A stretch of DNA of 64,000 bases from Candidatus Harpocratesius repetitus (GTDB lineage: Archaea; Asgardarchaeota; Lokiarchaeia; Sigyniarchaeales; Promethearchaeaceae): positions 3,349,450-3,413,449 of the forward strand of contig JAIZWK010000001.1 in assembly GCA_021498095.1 (NCBI GenBank). Reading direction: 5' to 3'. Position numbers and translations under genes: made by a program. The notes beneath the pieces were generated by a model. That model was given only the letters and a program-made list of their open reading frames with translations. It ran no database searches and was not told where the DNA came from. This document shows, in pieces, positions 49,688 to 58,242 of the stretch; the first letter of the stretch is position 1; every line of letters begins with the position of its first letter.

Positions 49688-50815
49688 ATGATGGCAGAAA
49701 AAGAAGAACAAACTAACTCTGAATTTCCTTCGGAAGCTGAAGAATCAATCCAACCTAATCCAGTATCCGAATCAAATGAAATTAAACCATCTAATACGGT
49801 TGATAATTCATCTACCGCAAATGATGCACCCACTAGTAAAATAGAATCAACCACTAAACCAGAAATTACTCCATTGGAAAAAGCTCTGAAAAGACTAACT
49901 GGGAAAAGTTTTAGAGAAAGAAATGAAGCAATTAAGCAACTTGGAAGAATAAAAGACCCAAAAGCAAAAGATAAACTTATCGAAATTGTTAAAAATGAAC
50001 GGTGGAACGATCGATTACGAGTGGCAGCATTAGATGCATTAAGTAGAGGAAAACGTGATATTAATTTCCGCCGATTTTTACAAGATTTAGCCTCGAATAT
50101 GAAAAATCCTCAAGAAATTCGAAGAAGTGCTTTTACACATTTATCTCGATTTAGAGATTCAAAACTAATTCCAACATTCTCTGCAGCATTGAAAGAGAAA
50201 TATCGATTTATTCGATTCTGGGCAGTTCGTGGACTTATTAAAATTGATGATCCAAAAGCAACTAGTGCATTAATTCAAGCTTTAGGAGATGAAGATGAAG
50301 AAATCCGCAAAGAAGTAATGGCACATTTAGAATCAGGCAATCAAGTTTCATTTCCTGCTTTAGTAAAAGCGTTTGAAAACCCTGAATCAAGTAAATTTCT
50401 ACGATATGGCGCTTTGGGAATTATTGGACGGACTAACCATAATGAACGAATTCAAATCTTAATTAAAGCTTTAAAGGATGAAGATCCTCGCATAGTAACA
50501 ATCGCTCTTCGTGGATTAGGTAAAGCAAAGAATATAAAAGCGATATCTCCATTAATTGAGTTATATACGGTTAATAATCGTAAGAGACGCTTGATTGAAG
50601 ATGCATTATATAGAATTGGTCAAGAACATCAGCAAGAGACCATTAAACTTTTAGTTCCGCTTCTTGCTCAAGATAATGAAGATTTAGTCAAATTAGCAAA
50701 GAATCTTTTAGTTAAATATAATAACTCATATATGATACTTGGAGATTTGAAAGAATCTGATAAGATTGAACCATCTTTAAAAGAGAAAATTGCAGAATTA
50801 ATGGAAAATATGTAA
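49688..50815 (+). CDS. HEAT-repeat protein
   Basis: 375 residues. An acidic, disordered N-terminus (~1-58, Glu/Ser/Thr/Pro-rich) is followed by about nine HEAT/PBS-lyase-type repeats (for example IKQLGRIKDPKAKDKLIEIV, VRGLIKIDDPKATSALIQAL, LRGLGKAKNIKAISPLIELY). No catalytic motif, so a binding scaffold is likely. ATG 49688 and ATG 49691 are both possible starts. On the same strand as the AAA ATPase gene 162 bp downstream. Confidence 0.85.
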   Translation: MMAEKEEQTNSEFPSEAEESIQPNPVSESNEIKPSNTVDNSSTANDAPTSKIESTTKPEITPLEKALKRLTGKSFRERNEAIKQLGRIKDPKAKDKLIEIVKNERWNDRLRVAALDALSRGKRDINFRRFLQDLASNMKNPQEIRRSAFTHLSRFRDSKLIPTFSAALKEKYRFIRFWAVRGLIKIDDPKATSALIQALGDEDEEIRKEVMAHLESGNQVSFPALVKAFENPESSKFLRYGALGIIGRTNHNERIQILIKALKDEDPRIVTIALRGLGKAKNIKAISPLIELYTVNNRKRRLIEDALYRIGQEHQQETIKLLVPLLAQDNEDLVKLAKNLLVKYNNSYMILGDLKESDKIEPSLKEKIAELMENM

Positions 50816-50977
50816 TTTCATTATATTTTTATCAAATTTATTTTTATATCATTTTGATTTTTAAAAGATTCTTCTTTTTTTTTCAAAATATATATCAAAA
50901 TAGTCAACCATTTCTGATTTTCTTTTTAAATCAAAAAATTAAATAATTTTGAATTACTTCTAGATCATGATTTATTC

Positions 50978-52177
50978 GTGCCGAAAAAAAAACTGGGCCA
51001 TCGAATCTCACATCTTAGTACTGATGAAGAAAAAGATTCTAATGTTCTATTAGAATCAGATTTAAATGAAGTAATAGAACGTGATGAGGGTAAAAGTGAA
51101 GCTCCTCAACCAGATGAAGAAAAAATCATTCAAAATCTTATTATCGAACCATCTGGTTATCCTATAAAACCCTTTGATGCACCTGATAATATAAATATCA
51201 CCGTTAACCGTGATCCAAAATTATTTCAAGCTTATGCTACAGAACAATGGTTAGGTCTTTCAGTTCAGGTAAATGATTATATTTTTGATCAACTCCTTAT
51301 TCCTGATTTTGCCTTTAAAATTATTAATGTTGAACCAGAGGGAGCAACACGCATTGGAACGGAGACAACTATTGTTTTACGTCAAGAAATCCAACCGCGA
51401 CCAAATTTTCAAAGAATTTCCTTTGAAGAAATCATTGGAAATAACAGAGCTAAAGAAAAAGCAGAGATCATAATAGCCTATTTACAAAATCCAGATAAAT
51501 TCGGAGAATGGGCACCACGCAACATTCTCTTTCACGGACCGCCAGGAACGGGAAAAACTTTAATGGCACGTGCTATTGCTTCACAATCTGATTGTTCATT
51601 TTTTGCAAAGAAGGGAACTACTTTAATTGGATTACATGTTGGAGATGGCGCTGCAAAAATCCATAGTCTCTTCCGAAAAGCGCGTGAAAATGCACCATCA
51701 ATTGTATTTATTGATGAATTAGACTCAATTGGTTTAAACCGCTCATATCAAAGTGTTAGAGGCGATGTAGTAGAAGTTGCAACTGCTTTACTTGCTGAAT
51801 TAGATGGTCTGGAAACCAATCAAGGAGTCATAACCATAGCAGCAACGAACAACTTAGATTTACTGGATTTAGGATTGAGGAATCGATTTGAAGAAGAGAT
51901 AGAATTTCCCCTTCCCAATGAAACAGAACGAAAAGATATGCTTGAATTATTTGCAGAAAAATCACCAATTTCTATTAATGTTGATTTTGAGAAAATAGCC
52001 AAAATAACCACAGGGTGGAGTGGACGTGAACTGCATGAGAAATTGATAAAAATCGCAATTCATACTGCAATTAGGAATAAATTATCTGAAATTAATTTAA
52101 AACTCCTTATAGACTTAATTAAGAAAGCTAAACCCGATGAATCTAGAAAGAATATTCCGAAAGAATTGTTTTCTTAA
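50978..52177 (+). CDS. AAA+ ATPase, single-domain classic clade
   Basis: 399 residues from GTG 50978. An N-terminal ~140-residue domain (acidic start, then a beta-rich part) precedes one AAA module: IIGNNRAKEKAEIII, Walker A GPPGTGKT (K193), Walker B IVFIDELDS, sensor 1 TIAATNN, an Arg-containing GLRNRFEEEIEFP, and an AAA lid (TGWSGRELHEKLIKIAI). It resembles proteasome-regulatory and FtsH/CDC48-type ATPases but has no protease or second AAA domain. A protein-remodelling role is likely; the substrate is unknown. Confidence 0.88.
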   Translation: MPKKKLGHRISHLSTDEEKDSNVLLESDLNEVIERDEGKSEAPQPDEEKIIQNLIIEPSGYPIKPFDAPDNINITVNRDPKLFQAYATEQWLGLSVQVNDYIFDQLLIPDFAFKIINVEPEGATRIGTETTIVLRQEIQPRPNFQRISFEEIIGNNRAKEKAEIIIAYLQNPDKFGEWAPRNILFHGPPGTGKTLMARAIASQSDCSFFAKKGTTLIGLHVGDGAAKIHSLFRKARENAPSIVFIDELDSIGLNRSYQSVRGDVVEVATALLAELDGLETNQGVITIAATNNLDLLDLGLRNRFEEEIEFPLPNETERKDMLELFAEKSPISINVDFEKIAKITTGWSGRELHEKLIKIAIHTAIRNKLSEINLKLLIDLIKKAKPDESRKNIPKELFS

Positions 52178-52286
52178 CTTTCTTTTTTTTGTGATTTTTA
52201 TTCTCCTTTGCAGGTTTAGGCAACCAGTTGTTAAATTTTAAGATTTTTAAAAATAATCAAGTAAAACTTCTTGCAGTTGATTATAA

Positions 52287-52575
52287 GAGCTTTTATCAAC
52301 ATTTGATAGATTAATAAAAAAATAAAAATCCTGCATAATTTACGCATTTACCAACATTCCATCAAAATTTAAAATTTGTCGATCAGAAATTTAGAACTTT
52401 TTTTATCAAATTCAACTATAATTTGATTGAAAATAGTCAAAAATCGAGCCATCATTAAATTTTCTAAAGTTCATTTTTGCCGACTGAAATAATTCTTGGA
52501 TAAGTTTGATTATTGTCGGAGAAGGAAAGATGAAAGTTGTAATTTAGTCAAAAATAAAGAAGCTGCTAGAACCTC
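52287..52575 (-). mobile_element. MITE copy C (289 bp)
   Basis: Inverted orientation relative to copies A and B and nearly identical to them. It runs from GAGCTTTTATCAAC to GCTAGAACCTC on the plus strand, flanked by a perfect ATAA duplication (52283-52286 and 52576-52579). It lies in the 441-bp gap between the AAA ATPase and MFS 3' ends, so it disrupts no gene. Confidence 0.93.
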
Positions 52576-52618
52576 ATAAATCTAAAAATTAAATAAAAAA
52601 GAAAAATAAATTATTTAA

Positions 52619-54040
52619 TTAATCCAAAGAACTTACTTCAATATAATCAATCTCTTTTTCAGATTTAAAACTTGAAATATTATTAGATTTAGATTCAAAA
52701 TCAGAATCAGATCCTAAATCAAACTTGTCTCTTAAAGAATAAGAAGAAGATTTCATGATTCCATGAAGCATCCTATATCCCAATGCAGCAATTATTGATA
52801 AAATGAATGCTAAACCCCATATTATCAAAGGATTGTGTTGATCCATAATAATTCCAGCGCCTAAAACACCAAATAATGTCGGAATCAATCCAGTCCATTG
52901 TAATATTGCCATATATCGACCTCTTTTATCTTTAGGTGCAAAATTGGATGCTATTGTTTGAGAAAAGGGTGCAACAATCATTTCTCCAATAGTAATAATT
53001 ACCATTGCAATAAAAAACATAGGAACACTTGAAAATAATCCATACATCCCAAATCCAACTGCATATAGAAGATTTCCTACTGCCATCATTATAAATGGTG
53101 AAAATTTCTTTATCCGTTGGGTTAGTCTGTATTGAAATAATACAACCATGATTGCATTCATGCTCAACAACCATCCAAACATGTAATTTGGTAAATTATA
53201 TGAATCCCGTAAAAATACAGGTAATGTTGTGTTCATTTGTTCATATACAAGTACCATGATTGCTGAAACGATTACAAATAAAAGAAATTTCCAATCTCGT
53301 AAAACCTCCTTATAGCCACCACTAGATGATTTTGAATCTTCTTTTTTAAGTTTTGAGCCTAATGAAGGTTGATAAGTTTTATTTTCTTGGTTGGACCTTA
53401 AATCTAAATTACGTTTTTCAATGGATGATTCATTAATATTGATTTGCGGCTTTGTCTCAGGAACGGCAAAGAAAAATAAAATACCTGTTATGATACTTGC
53501 AATTGCATCTAAAATGAAGAGATATGAAAAAGAATATGAAGATAAGAATCCACCTAAAGCAGGACCAAATGTAGCAGCTAGGTTCATAGAAATACGCATT
53601 ATTCCGAAACCTTCTGTTCTTTTTTTGATAGGAAGAATATCAATAACCATAGCGGAATGAGCCGGACCTGCAACTGAACCCATTAAACCCATCACTAACA
53701 CTATAAAATAGAAAGTGTTTATATCTTTTATAAAAAGAATAACAATCGAAAAAGATGCACTAACAATTAATCCGAATAATATTATAAATTTACGGCCAAT
53801 TTTATCAGTTAATGCTCCTCCGATCATTCCACCAAATAGATTTCCGATTCCAGCAATGGTCCAAATAATTCCAACTTTTGTTAATCCCACATTAAAAGCT
53901 GAAGTAACATATAAGGCAATAAAAGGCATTAATATATATGTACCGAGCATATCGATAAAAGAGATGAACGTTACCATCCAAAATATTTTCGGAAATTCAT
54001 TATACGTTTTTTTTAAATTCTGTATCATAGAAATGACCAA
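52619..54040 (-). CDS. MFS transporter (drug-efflux type)
   Basis: 473 residues with 12 membrane helices in two six-helix halves. A charged loop lies between helices 6 and 7 (~200-245), followed by a Ser/Asp/Glu-rich C-terminal tail. The signature GGALTDKIGRKFIILFG after helix 2 is the MFS G-x-x-x-D-R/K-x-G-R-K motif. NLAATFGPALGGFL in helix 5 resembles antiporter motif C. Probably a proton-coupled exporter of small molecules. A perfect dyad 24 bp upstream suggests ligand-controlled repression. Met 5 (54028) is an alternative start. Confidence 0.9.
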   Translation of the reverse strand: MVISMIQNLKKTYNEFPKIFWMVTFISFIDMLGTYILMPFIALYVTSAFNVGLTKVGIIWTIAGIGNLFGGMIGGALTDKIGRKFIILFGLIVSASFSIVILFIKDINTFYFIVLVMGLMGSVAGPAHSAMVIDILPIKKRTEGFGIMRISMNLAATFGPALGGFLSSYSFSYLFILDAIASIITGILFFFAVPETKPQININESSIEKRNLDLRSNQENKTYQPSLGSKLKKEDSKSSSGGYKEVLRDWKFLLFVIVSAIMVLVYEQMNTTLPVFLRDSYNLPNYMFGWLLSMNAIMVVLFQYRLTQRIKKFSPFIMMAVGNLLYAVGFGMYGLFSSVPMFFIAMVIITIGEMIVAPFSQTIASNFAPKDKRGRYMAILQWTGLIPTLFGVLGAGIIMDQHNPLIIWGLAFILSIIAALGYRMLHGIMKSSSYSLRDKFDLGSDSDFESKSNNISSFKSEKEIDYIEVSSLD

Positions 54041-54063
54041 TTTTGTATTATTATTGTTTCATC

Positions 54064-54101
54064 AATATTACACATCCGATATGTAATAAATGTGTAATAT
54101 T
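54064..54101 (-). promoter_or_regulatory. Operator-like dyad upstream of MFS gene
   Basis: AATATTACACA (54064-54074) and TGTGTAATATT (54091-54101) are perfect 11-bp inverted repeats 16 bp apart. Inside lies a second near-palindrome, ATTACACAT-CCG-ATATGTAAT. It is centred ~40 bp before the start codon, on or next to the expected TATA/start region, as for TetR/MarR/PadR-type operators. The rest of 54041-54528 is AT-rich with nothing seen. Confidence 0.6.
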
Positions 54102-54528
54102 ATGATTTCAAAATTATTGTTATTATTTAAAGGATGTCAAGTCCAATTTTTGAGCGCTAGTTTCTTGATTTTACAGGTTTATTTTTAAGAATAATAAATG
54201 TTAATTATAGAAGCGATGTGTAATTTGTTTGAATAAATGAGTTTATAATTATTATTTTTTTTTTAATCAGATATTTATCAATAATTTTGATTTATTTAAC
54301 ATATTCTACATATTCGATTTACTAAACGTGCTTAACTTATTGAATGCATTTCTTTAAGAAATGAGCAAAACAAAAAGGATTACATGCCAATTTGCTTATT
54401 GGAATACCTTATTTTATATAATTAAGAAATAGATTCAGAAAGATAAATTAACTATTAAAAATTAGCAAAAAAAAGAATTGAAATGAATTTAAAAATTTAA
54501 ATAATAAATATTATAAAAAATACTGCGA

Positions 54529-55878
54529 TTACAATTCAATTTTTTCTCCGCATACTTCACAGAATGAATATCCCTCTTTCTGTAAAAGTTGAGCCATCAC
54601 AGAACTAATAGAAGAACCACAATTAGGACAGAATTGAGGTGTGTTGTATGTTTTATCTAGAGATTTAGGTGATTTCTCTTGAATTTCAGTTACTTTCTTC
54701 ACATCGCTTTGTCTATATCCATAATATGATGAATTTTGTGAATAAGGAGATAAATTTCTATATAGCTGATTTGGATTAGTATTTCTAATTGCTCTAATAA
54801 TAACAAATAGAATTATTAGTCCTATTAACACTCCAAAAGCAAGTAGCATAGTTGGAAATAAGAAAAAATCATTAGTTTCATCATGATAATCTTCATCTTT
54901 CCATTCATGCCAATTCTCCCAATCATCTGGACAATCAATAGGTTCTGTGGTTGTCCATTCATTGGTATTAATTGGATCATTTTCCTCAGGAACAGAAAGA
55001 TGCAAATCTCCTCTATAAATCAAATTCAAACCACCATAGAATTCTATTTCATGAGAACTTTCAATAGATGACGTTTCTAAAGGTTCACTTATATCAACTT
55101 TTTCAAAAAAGGAAAATGTTTGATTTCCTAAAAGATGATCATCTGTTAAGCAAATGCTTCGATTCATTTCAATTTGGATACTTATAAGTTGATTAGTTGA
55201 AGAATATCCCTTAACGTTCCAAGTGCCTGAGTAGACCGCATTGTTCCAACCATTGTATATTACTGTAAAATTTAAAGAATTTTGGACGAATGACATGATC
55301 TGATCATAATAGAAAGAAAAATTAAGATTCATTTCCCAAAATTTTACTTCAACTAAAAAAGGAATTGTGTTATTTGGTAATAAAATAGATGCATTTACGT
55401 CAACAGGAAAAACCATTCCGATAGCAACATCCTTATAAATTGGAGATACATCTCGTATATTGCTTGAAAGATACGTCCAAGGCTCTGAGTCAGTAAAATT
55501 TGAAAATAAAATATAATCTAAGTAAAATAAATCATATTTTAAATAAGTCAAAGTAGAGTTATACTCTACTATATAATATTGATAAAAAGTAGTATAATTA
55601 GAATTTAAAAATGATACATCTGTATTTGGATTGTTATTTGGATTAAATTCTCGAATTGTATAATTAGAATAACAACTATAACCAAGTGAATCTCCAGTTT
55701 TTAGTGAATAATTCAAAGTAGAGTTTATAGGAGCATAATATTGAGAAAAATCATAACCCCCATAAATGTTTTCTTCTTGTAGTATCTCAGCTTTTACAAA
55801 ACTTAGTGAACTTATTGATATTTGGTTAATTATGCTAAATAGAAATAAAGTGACAAATATAATATTTTTTTTTTTCAT
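54529..55878 (-). CDS. Secreted/anchored surface protein with cytoplasmic zinc ribbon
   Basis: About 449 residues from ATG 55878 (aaagggg ~11 bp upstream); an in-frame ATG at 55908 is an alternative. A signal peptide (MKKKNIIFVTLFLF...) is followed by a ~300-residue Asn/Ser/Thr/Tyr-rich extracellular domain with many N-x-S/T sites and strand-like pattern. Then come one membrane helix (TMLLAFGVLIGLIILFVIIRAI), a polar linker and a C4 zinc ribbon (CPNCG ... CEVCG) inside the cell. Family not recognised. A type I receptor-like layout is inferred. Confidence 0.75.
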   Translation of the reverse strand: MKKKNIIFVTLFLFSIINQISISSLSFVKAEILQEENIYGGYDFSQYYAPINSTLNYSLKTGDSLGYSCYSNYTIREFNPNNNPNTDVSFLNSNYTTFYQYYIVEYNSTLTYLKYDLFYLDYILFSNFTDSEPWTYLSSNIRDVSPIYKDVAIGMVFPVDVNASILLPNNTIPFLVEVKFWEMNLNFSFYYDQIMSFVQNSLNFTVIYNGWNNAVYSGTWNVKGYSSTNQLISIQIEMNRSICLTDDHLLGNQTFSFFEKVDISEPLETSSIESSHEIEFYGGLNLIYRGDLHLSVPEENDPINTNEWTTTEPIDCPDDWENWHEWKDEDYHDETNDFFLFPTMLLAFGVLIGLIILFVIIRAIRNTNPNQLYRNLSPYSQNSSYYGYRQSDVKKVTEIQEKSPKSLDKTYNTPQFCPNCGSSISSVMAQLLQKEGYSFCEVCGEKIEL

Positions 55879-55908
55879 ATATGACACAACCCCTTTTATT
55901 ATCATCAT

Positions 55909-56366
55909 TAATTTAGATTATAAAAAAAAAAGGAAGTCCATTTTTTAGCATATTTTTTTTATTAAAACATTAACTAAGATGTTTTCTTAATAAAAATACT
56001 AGTACTTTTTTGAAAAAAATCCTAAAATTATTCTTTTTATCTCAGATCTCAAAGAAGACTAACTTGATTTCACGATTTCGACAAATATTATGGATCTCAA
56101 ACAAATTCTATATAAAAAATGTTCAAGATGAATTTTTAAAGAAAAAATATAAAAGTTCGAAATCAGTAAGAGTTTCATTACTTTTACTTTTTCAACTGAA
56201 ATACGCGATTAATTCTTTTTTTTTATTGGAATATCCAAAAACTACCCTAATTTTTTGAGTCAGCTAATTTTGACTTAAGAAAAAAAATCAATTCAATTTT
56301 TTATAATTTATCGTAAAAAATCATAGAATTTTGTGAATAAAATCTAAAATTTATCATATTAGTTAA
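55909..56366. other. Intergenic region, no gene seen
   Basis: 458 bp of AT-rich sequence. An 82-codon open frame at 56010-56258 (TTG start) is Lys/Leu/Phe/Ser-rich and unlike any family I recognise, so it is not called. It ends at the 8-bp target duplication of the next IS. Confidence 0.4.
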
Positions 56367-56374
56367 TTTTATAT

Positions 56375-57857
56375 CTTGAGTTTGTCATTAATACTTAAAT
56401 TTGTTTCTTTTCTTCTTTATGCGGTATTTTGTCCTCAACTCCCTACAAATACATGCTGATATAACCAATTTGCCATTTTGCAGTCTTGACACTGAAGATG
56501 GATCTTCTCCAGCCATTCCGTAAATTCTCTTTGTAAATAATGTCGAAAAGCCATTCGTAGTTGCTCTATCGTTCGTAAATCTAAACCATAATGAGAAAAC
56601 GCACCGCGATGTCGAGCCCACATCAAAAAGATATAGCACAGAAATGACAGACTAATAAAGCAGTATTGTCCGCTCAAATTTTGCCATATGCATCCATGAA
56701 GGCCTAAATTTTGGCTCATATCTTGGTAACTGGTCTCAATTGTCCATCGAAGGCTGTATAAAAAGAGTGCTCGTTCTACGGACATCTCTAAATTATTGGT
56801 AATAAACACCCGAAAAGCGTAACCACGAGAATCTACAGTTTCTTCGACATTTTGAAAAAGATCAGGCGATCGTACTGTATCTGACAAGATTTTAACGAAA
56901 ATTACTTGATGGTTTCCGATTTTGGGAAAAAAGATGTTCCGACTCGCTGTTAAATAATATTTCTTCGACCCTATTTTTAAATTTCGATTGCATGTTTGTT
57001 GAAATTCTCTGTCAGGAATCCCTTCAAATATTTTAGTCAAGCTTTGGCGTTTGTGACCCAATGTCCCTTTCCAATTGCGTTTTGGGCGAGAAATATATGT
57101 TTTTTTATAATTTTGGAGCAATCGACAATTTTCTTTTGTCATAAAATAGGAATCCATAAGGACATATTTGGGCGAATTGGCCATTTTACAAATTTTTTCA
57201 ATTTCCTTTTGGGCAATGTCATTTTTTTTGCGATAACTTTCTGTTTCGCCCCATTTTTTTAGCTCGCGCTCACGCCGATAAAACTGGAACGAGACAGGAT
57301 ACTCAATCTCCCGTCGAAAATAATGAGTTGAGATGATCGAATGTGCCAAAATTTTCCCATTTGAAGAAGAATAGTGGAAATAATCCACCCCTTCCATCTT
57401 TGGGCTCGTATGGGGAATTAAGTGTTCATCGATGCTCAACACTCCATCCACTTTCATAAGAATATCAGACCCATTTTGGAGTGATTGGATTATATTGGAG
57501 AAAAGAAAGAGCATTTGAGCAGCTAAGTGATGAATCTGGCGATAAAACGTTTTCAAACTTTCGCCAACCACAAGTTCTTGATGGATCTTGCGAGCTGAAG
57601 GCTTTTCTTGACTCAAAATACCTGTAATTAGACGTTCTATCAAGTAATTCATATTAGGACTTTGATAGGCGGTATTTTGGGGTATATTTTTTAGAAATTG
57701 GTGTGGTAAGTCGTAGAAGCCCAAGGTTTTCATGCTTATTCAAACAAAGAGTTCCTTAGATTTAAAGGTTACTTTTTTAAGCGAGCAATTTTTGTCGTGA
57801 TAAAACGATGCAAAAAATCAAATATGAAGAAATTTATTTTATTTTGACAAACTCAAG
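56375..57857 (-). mobile_element. Complete 1483-bp IS with 13-bp inverted repeats
   Basis: The ends are perfect inverted repeats: CTTGAGTTTGTCA (56375-56387) and TGACAAACTCAAG (57845-57857). The left target duplication is TTTTATAT (56367-56374). The right copy begins TTTTAT (57858-57863), is then interrupted by MITE copy B, and finishes with AT at 58157-58158. The element holds one intact transposase gene. Confidence 0.92.
56435..57733 (-). CDS. IS4-superfamily transposase
   Basis: 432 residues, intact. DDE residues can be placed in LSIDEHLIPH, YVLMDSYFMTKENC and the C-terminal YSLRWTIETSYQDMSQNLGL, which carries the Y-R-W-x-I-E motif. It catalyses cut-and-paste transposition of the surrounding 1483-bp element. 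The whole frame and matched element ends suggest it is or was recently active. Confidence 0.9.
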   Translation of the reverse strand: MKTLGFYDLPHQFLKNIPQNTAYQSPNMNYLIERLITGILSQEKPSARKIHQELVVGESLKTFYRQIHHLAAQMLFLFSNIIQSLQNGSDILMKVDGVLSIDEHLIPHTSPKMEGVDYFHYSSSNGKILAHSIISTHYFRREIEYPVSFQFYRRERELKKWGETESYRKKNDIAQKEIEKICKMANSPKYVLMDSYFMTKENCRLLQNYKKTYISRPKRNWKGTLGHKRQSLTKIFEGIPDREFQQTCNRNLKIGSKKYYLTASRNIFFPKIGNHQVIFVKILSDTVRSPDLFQNVEETVDSRGYAFRVFITNNLEMSVERALFLYSLRWTIETSYQDMSQNLGLHGCIWQNLSGQYCFISLSFLCYIFLMWARHRGAFSHYGLDLRTIEQLRMAFRHYLQREFTEWLEKIHLQCQDCKMANWLYQHVFVGS

Positions 57858-57863
57858 TTTTAT

Positions 57864-58152
57864 GAGGTTCTAGCAACTTCGTTATTTTTGACAGAATTCC
57901 CATTTTAATCCTTCATTTTCCGACAATAATCAAATTTATCCAAGAATTATTTCAGTCGGCAAAGATGAACTTTAGAAAATATAATTATGGGTCGATTTTT
58001 GACTATTTTTAATCAAATTATAGTTGAACTTGATAAAAAAAGTTCTAAATTTCTGATCGACAAATTTTAAATTTGGATGGAATATTGGTAAATGCGTAAA
58101 TTATGCAGGATTTTTATTTTTTTATTAATCTATCAAATGTTGATAAAGGCTC
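57864..58152 (+). mobile_element. MITE copy B (289 bp), inserted in IS target duplication
   Basis: Begins GAGGTTCTAGCAAC and ends GTTGATAAAGGCTC. Its own 4-bp duplication is TTAT (57860-57863 and 58153-58156). Removing the MITE and one TTAT rebuilds TTTTATAT, the exact partner of the IS left duplication at 56367. The MITE therefore moved in after the IS. Nearly identical to copies A and C. Confidence 0.95.
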
Positions 58153-58242
58153 TTATATGATTTGTTTATAAAAAAAAAATTATAAAAATTAAGTTATTTT
58201 AGAGATCAAAAATTTTATAAGTATATTTAAAATAGAGTTTAA

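Noticed and set aside
56010..56258. 82-codon ORF with TTG start
   Set aside because: Low-complexity Lys/Leu/Phe/Ser composition, no ribosome binding site, next to an IS end.
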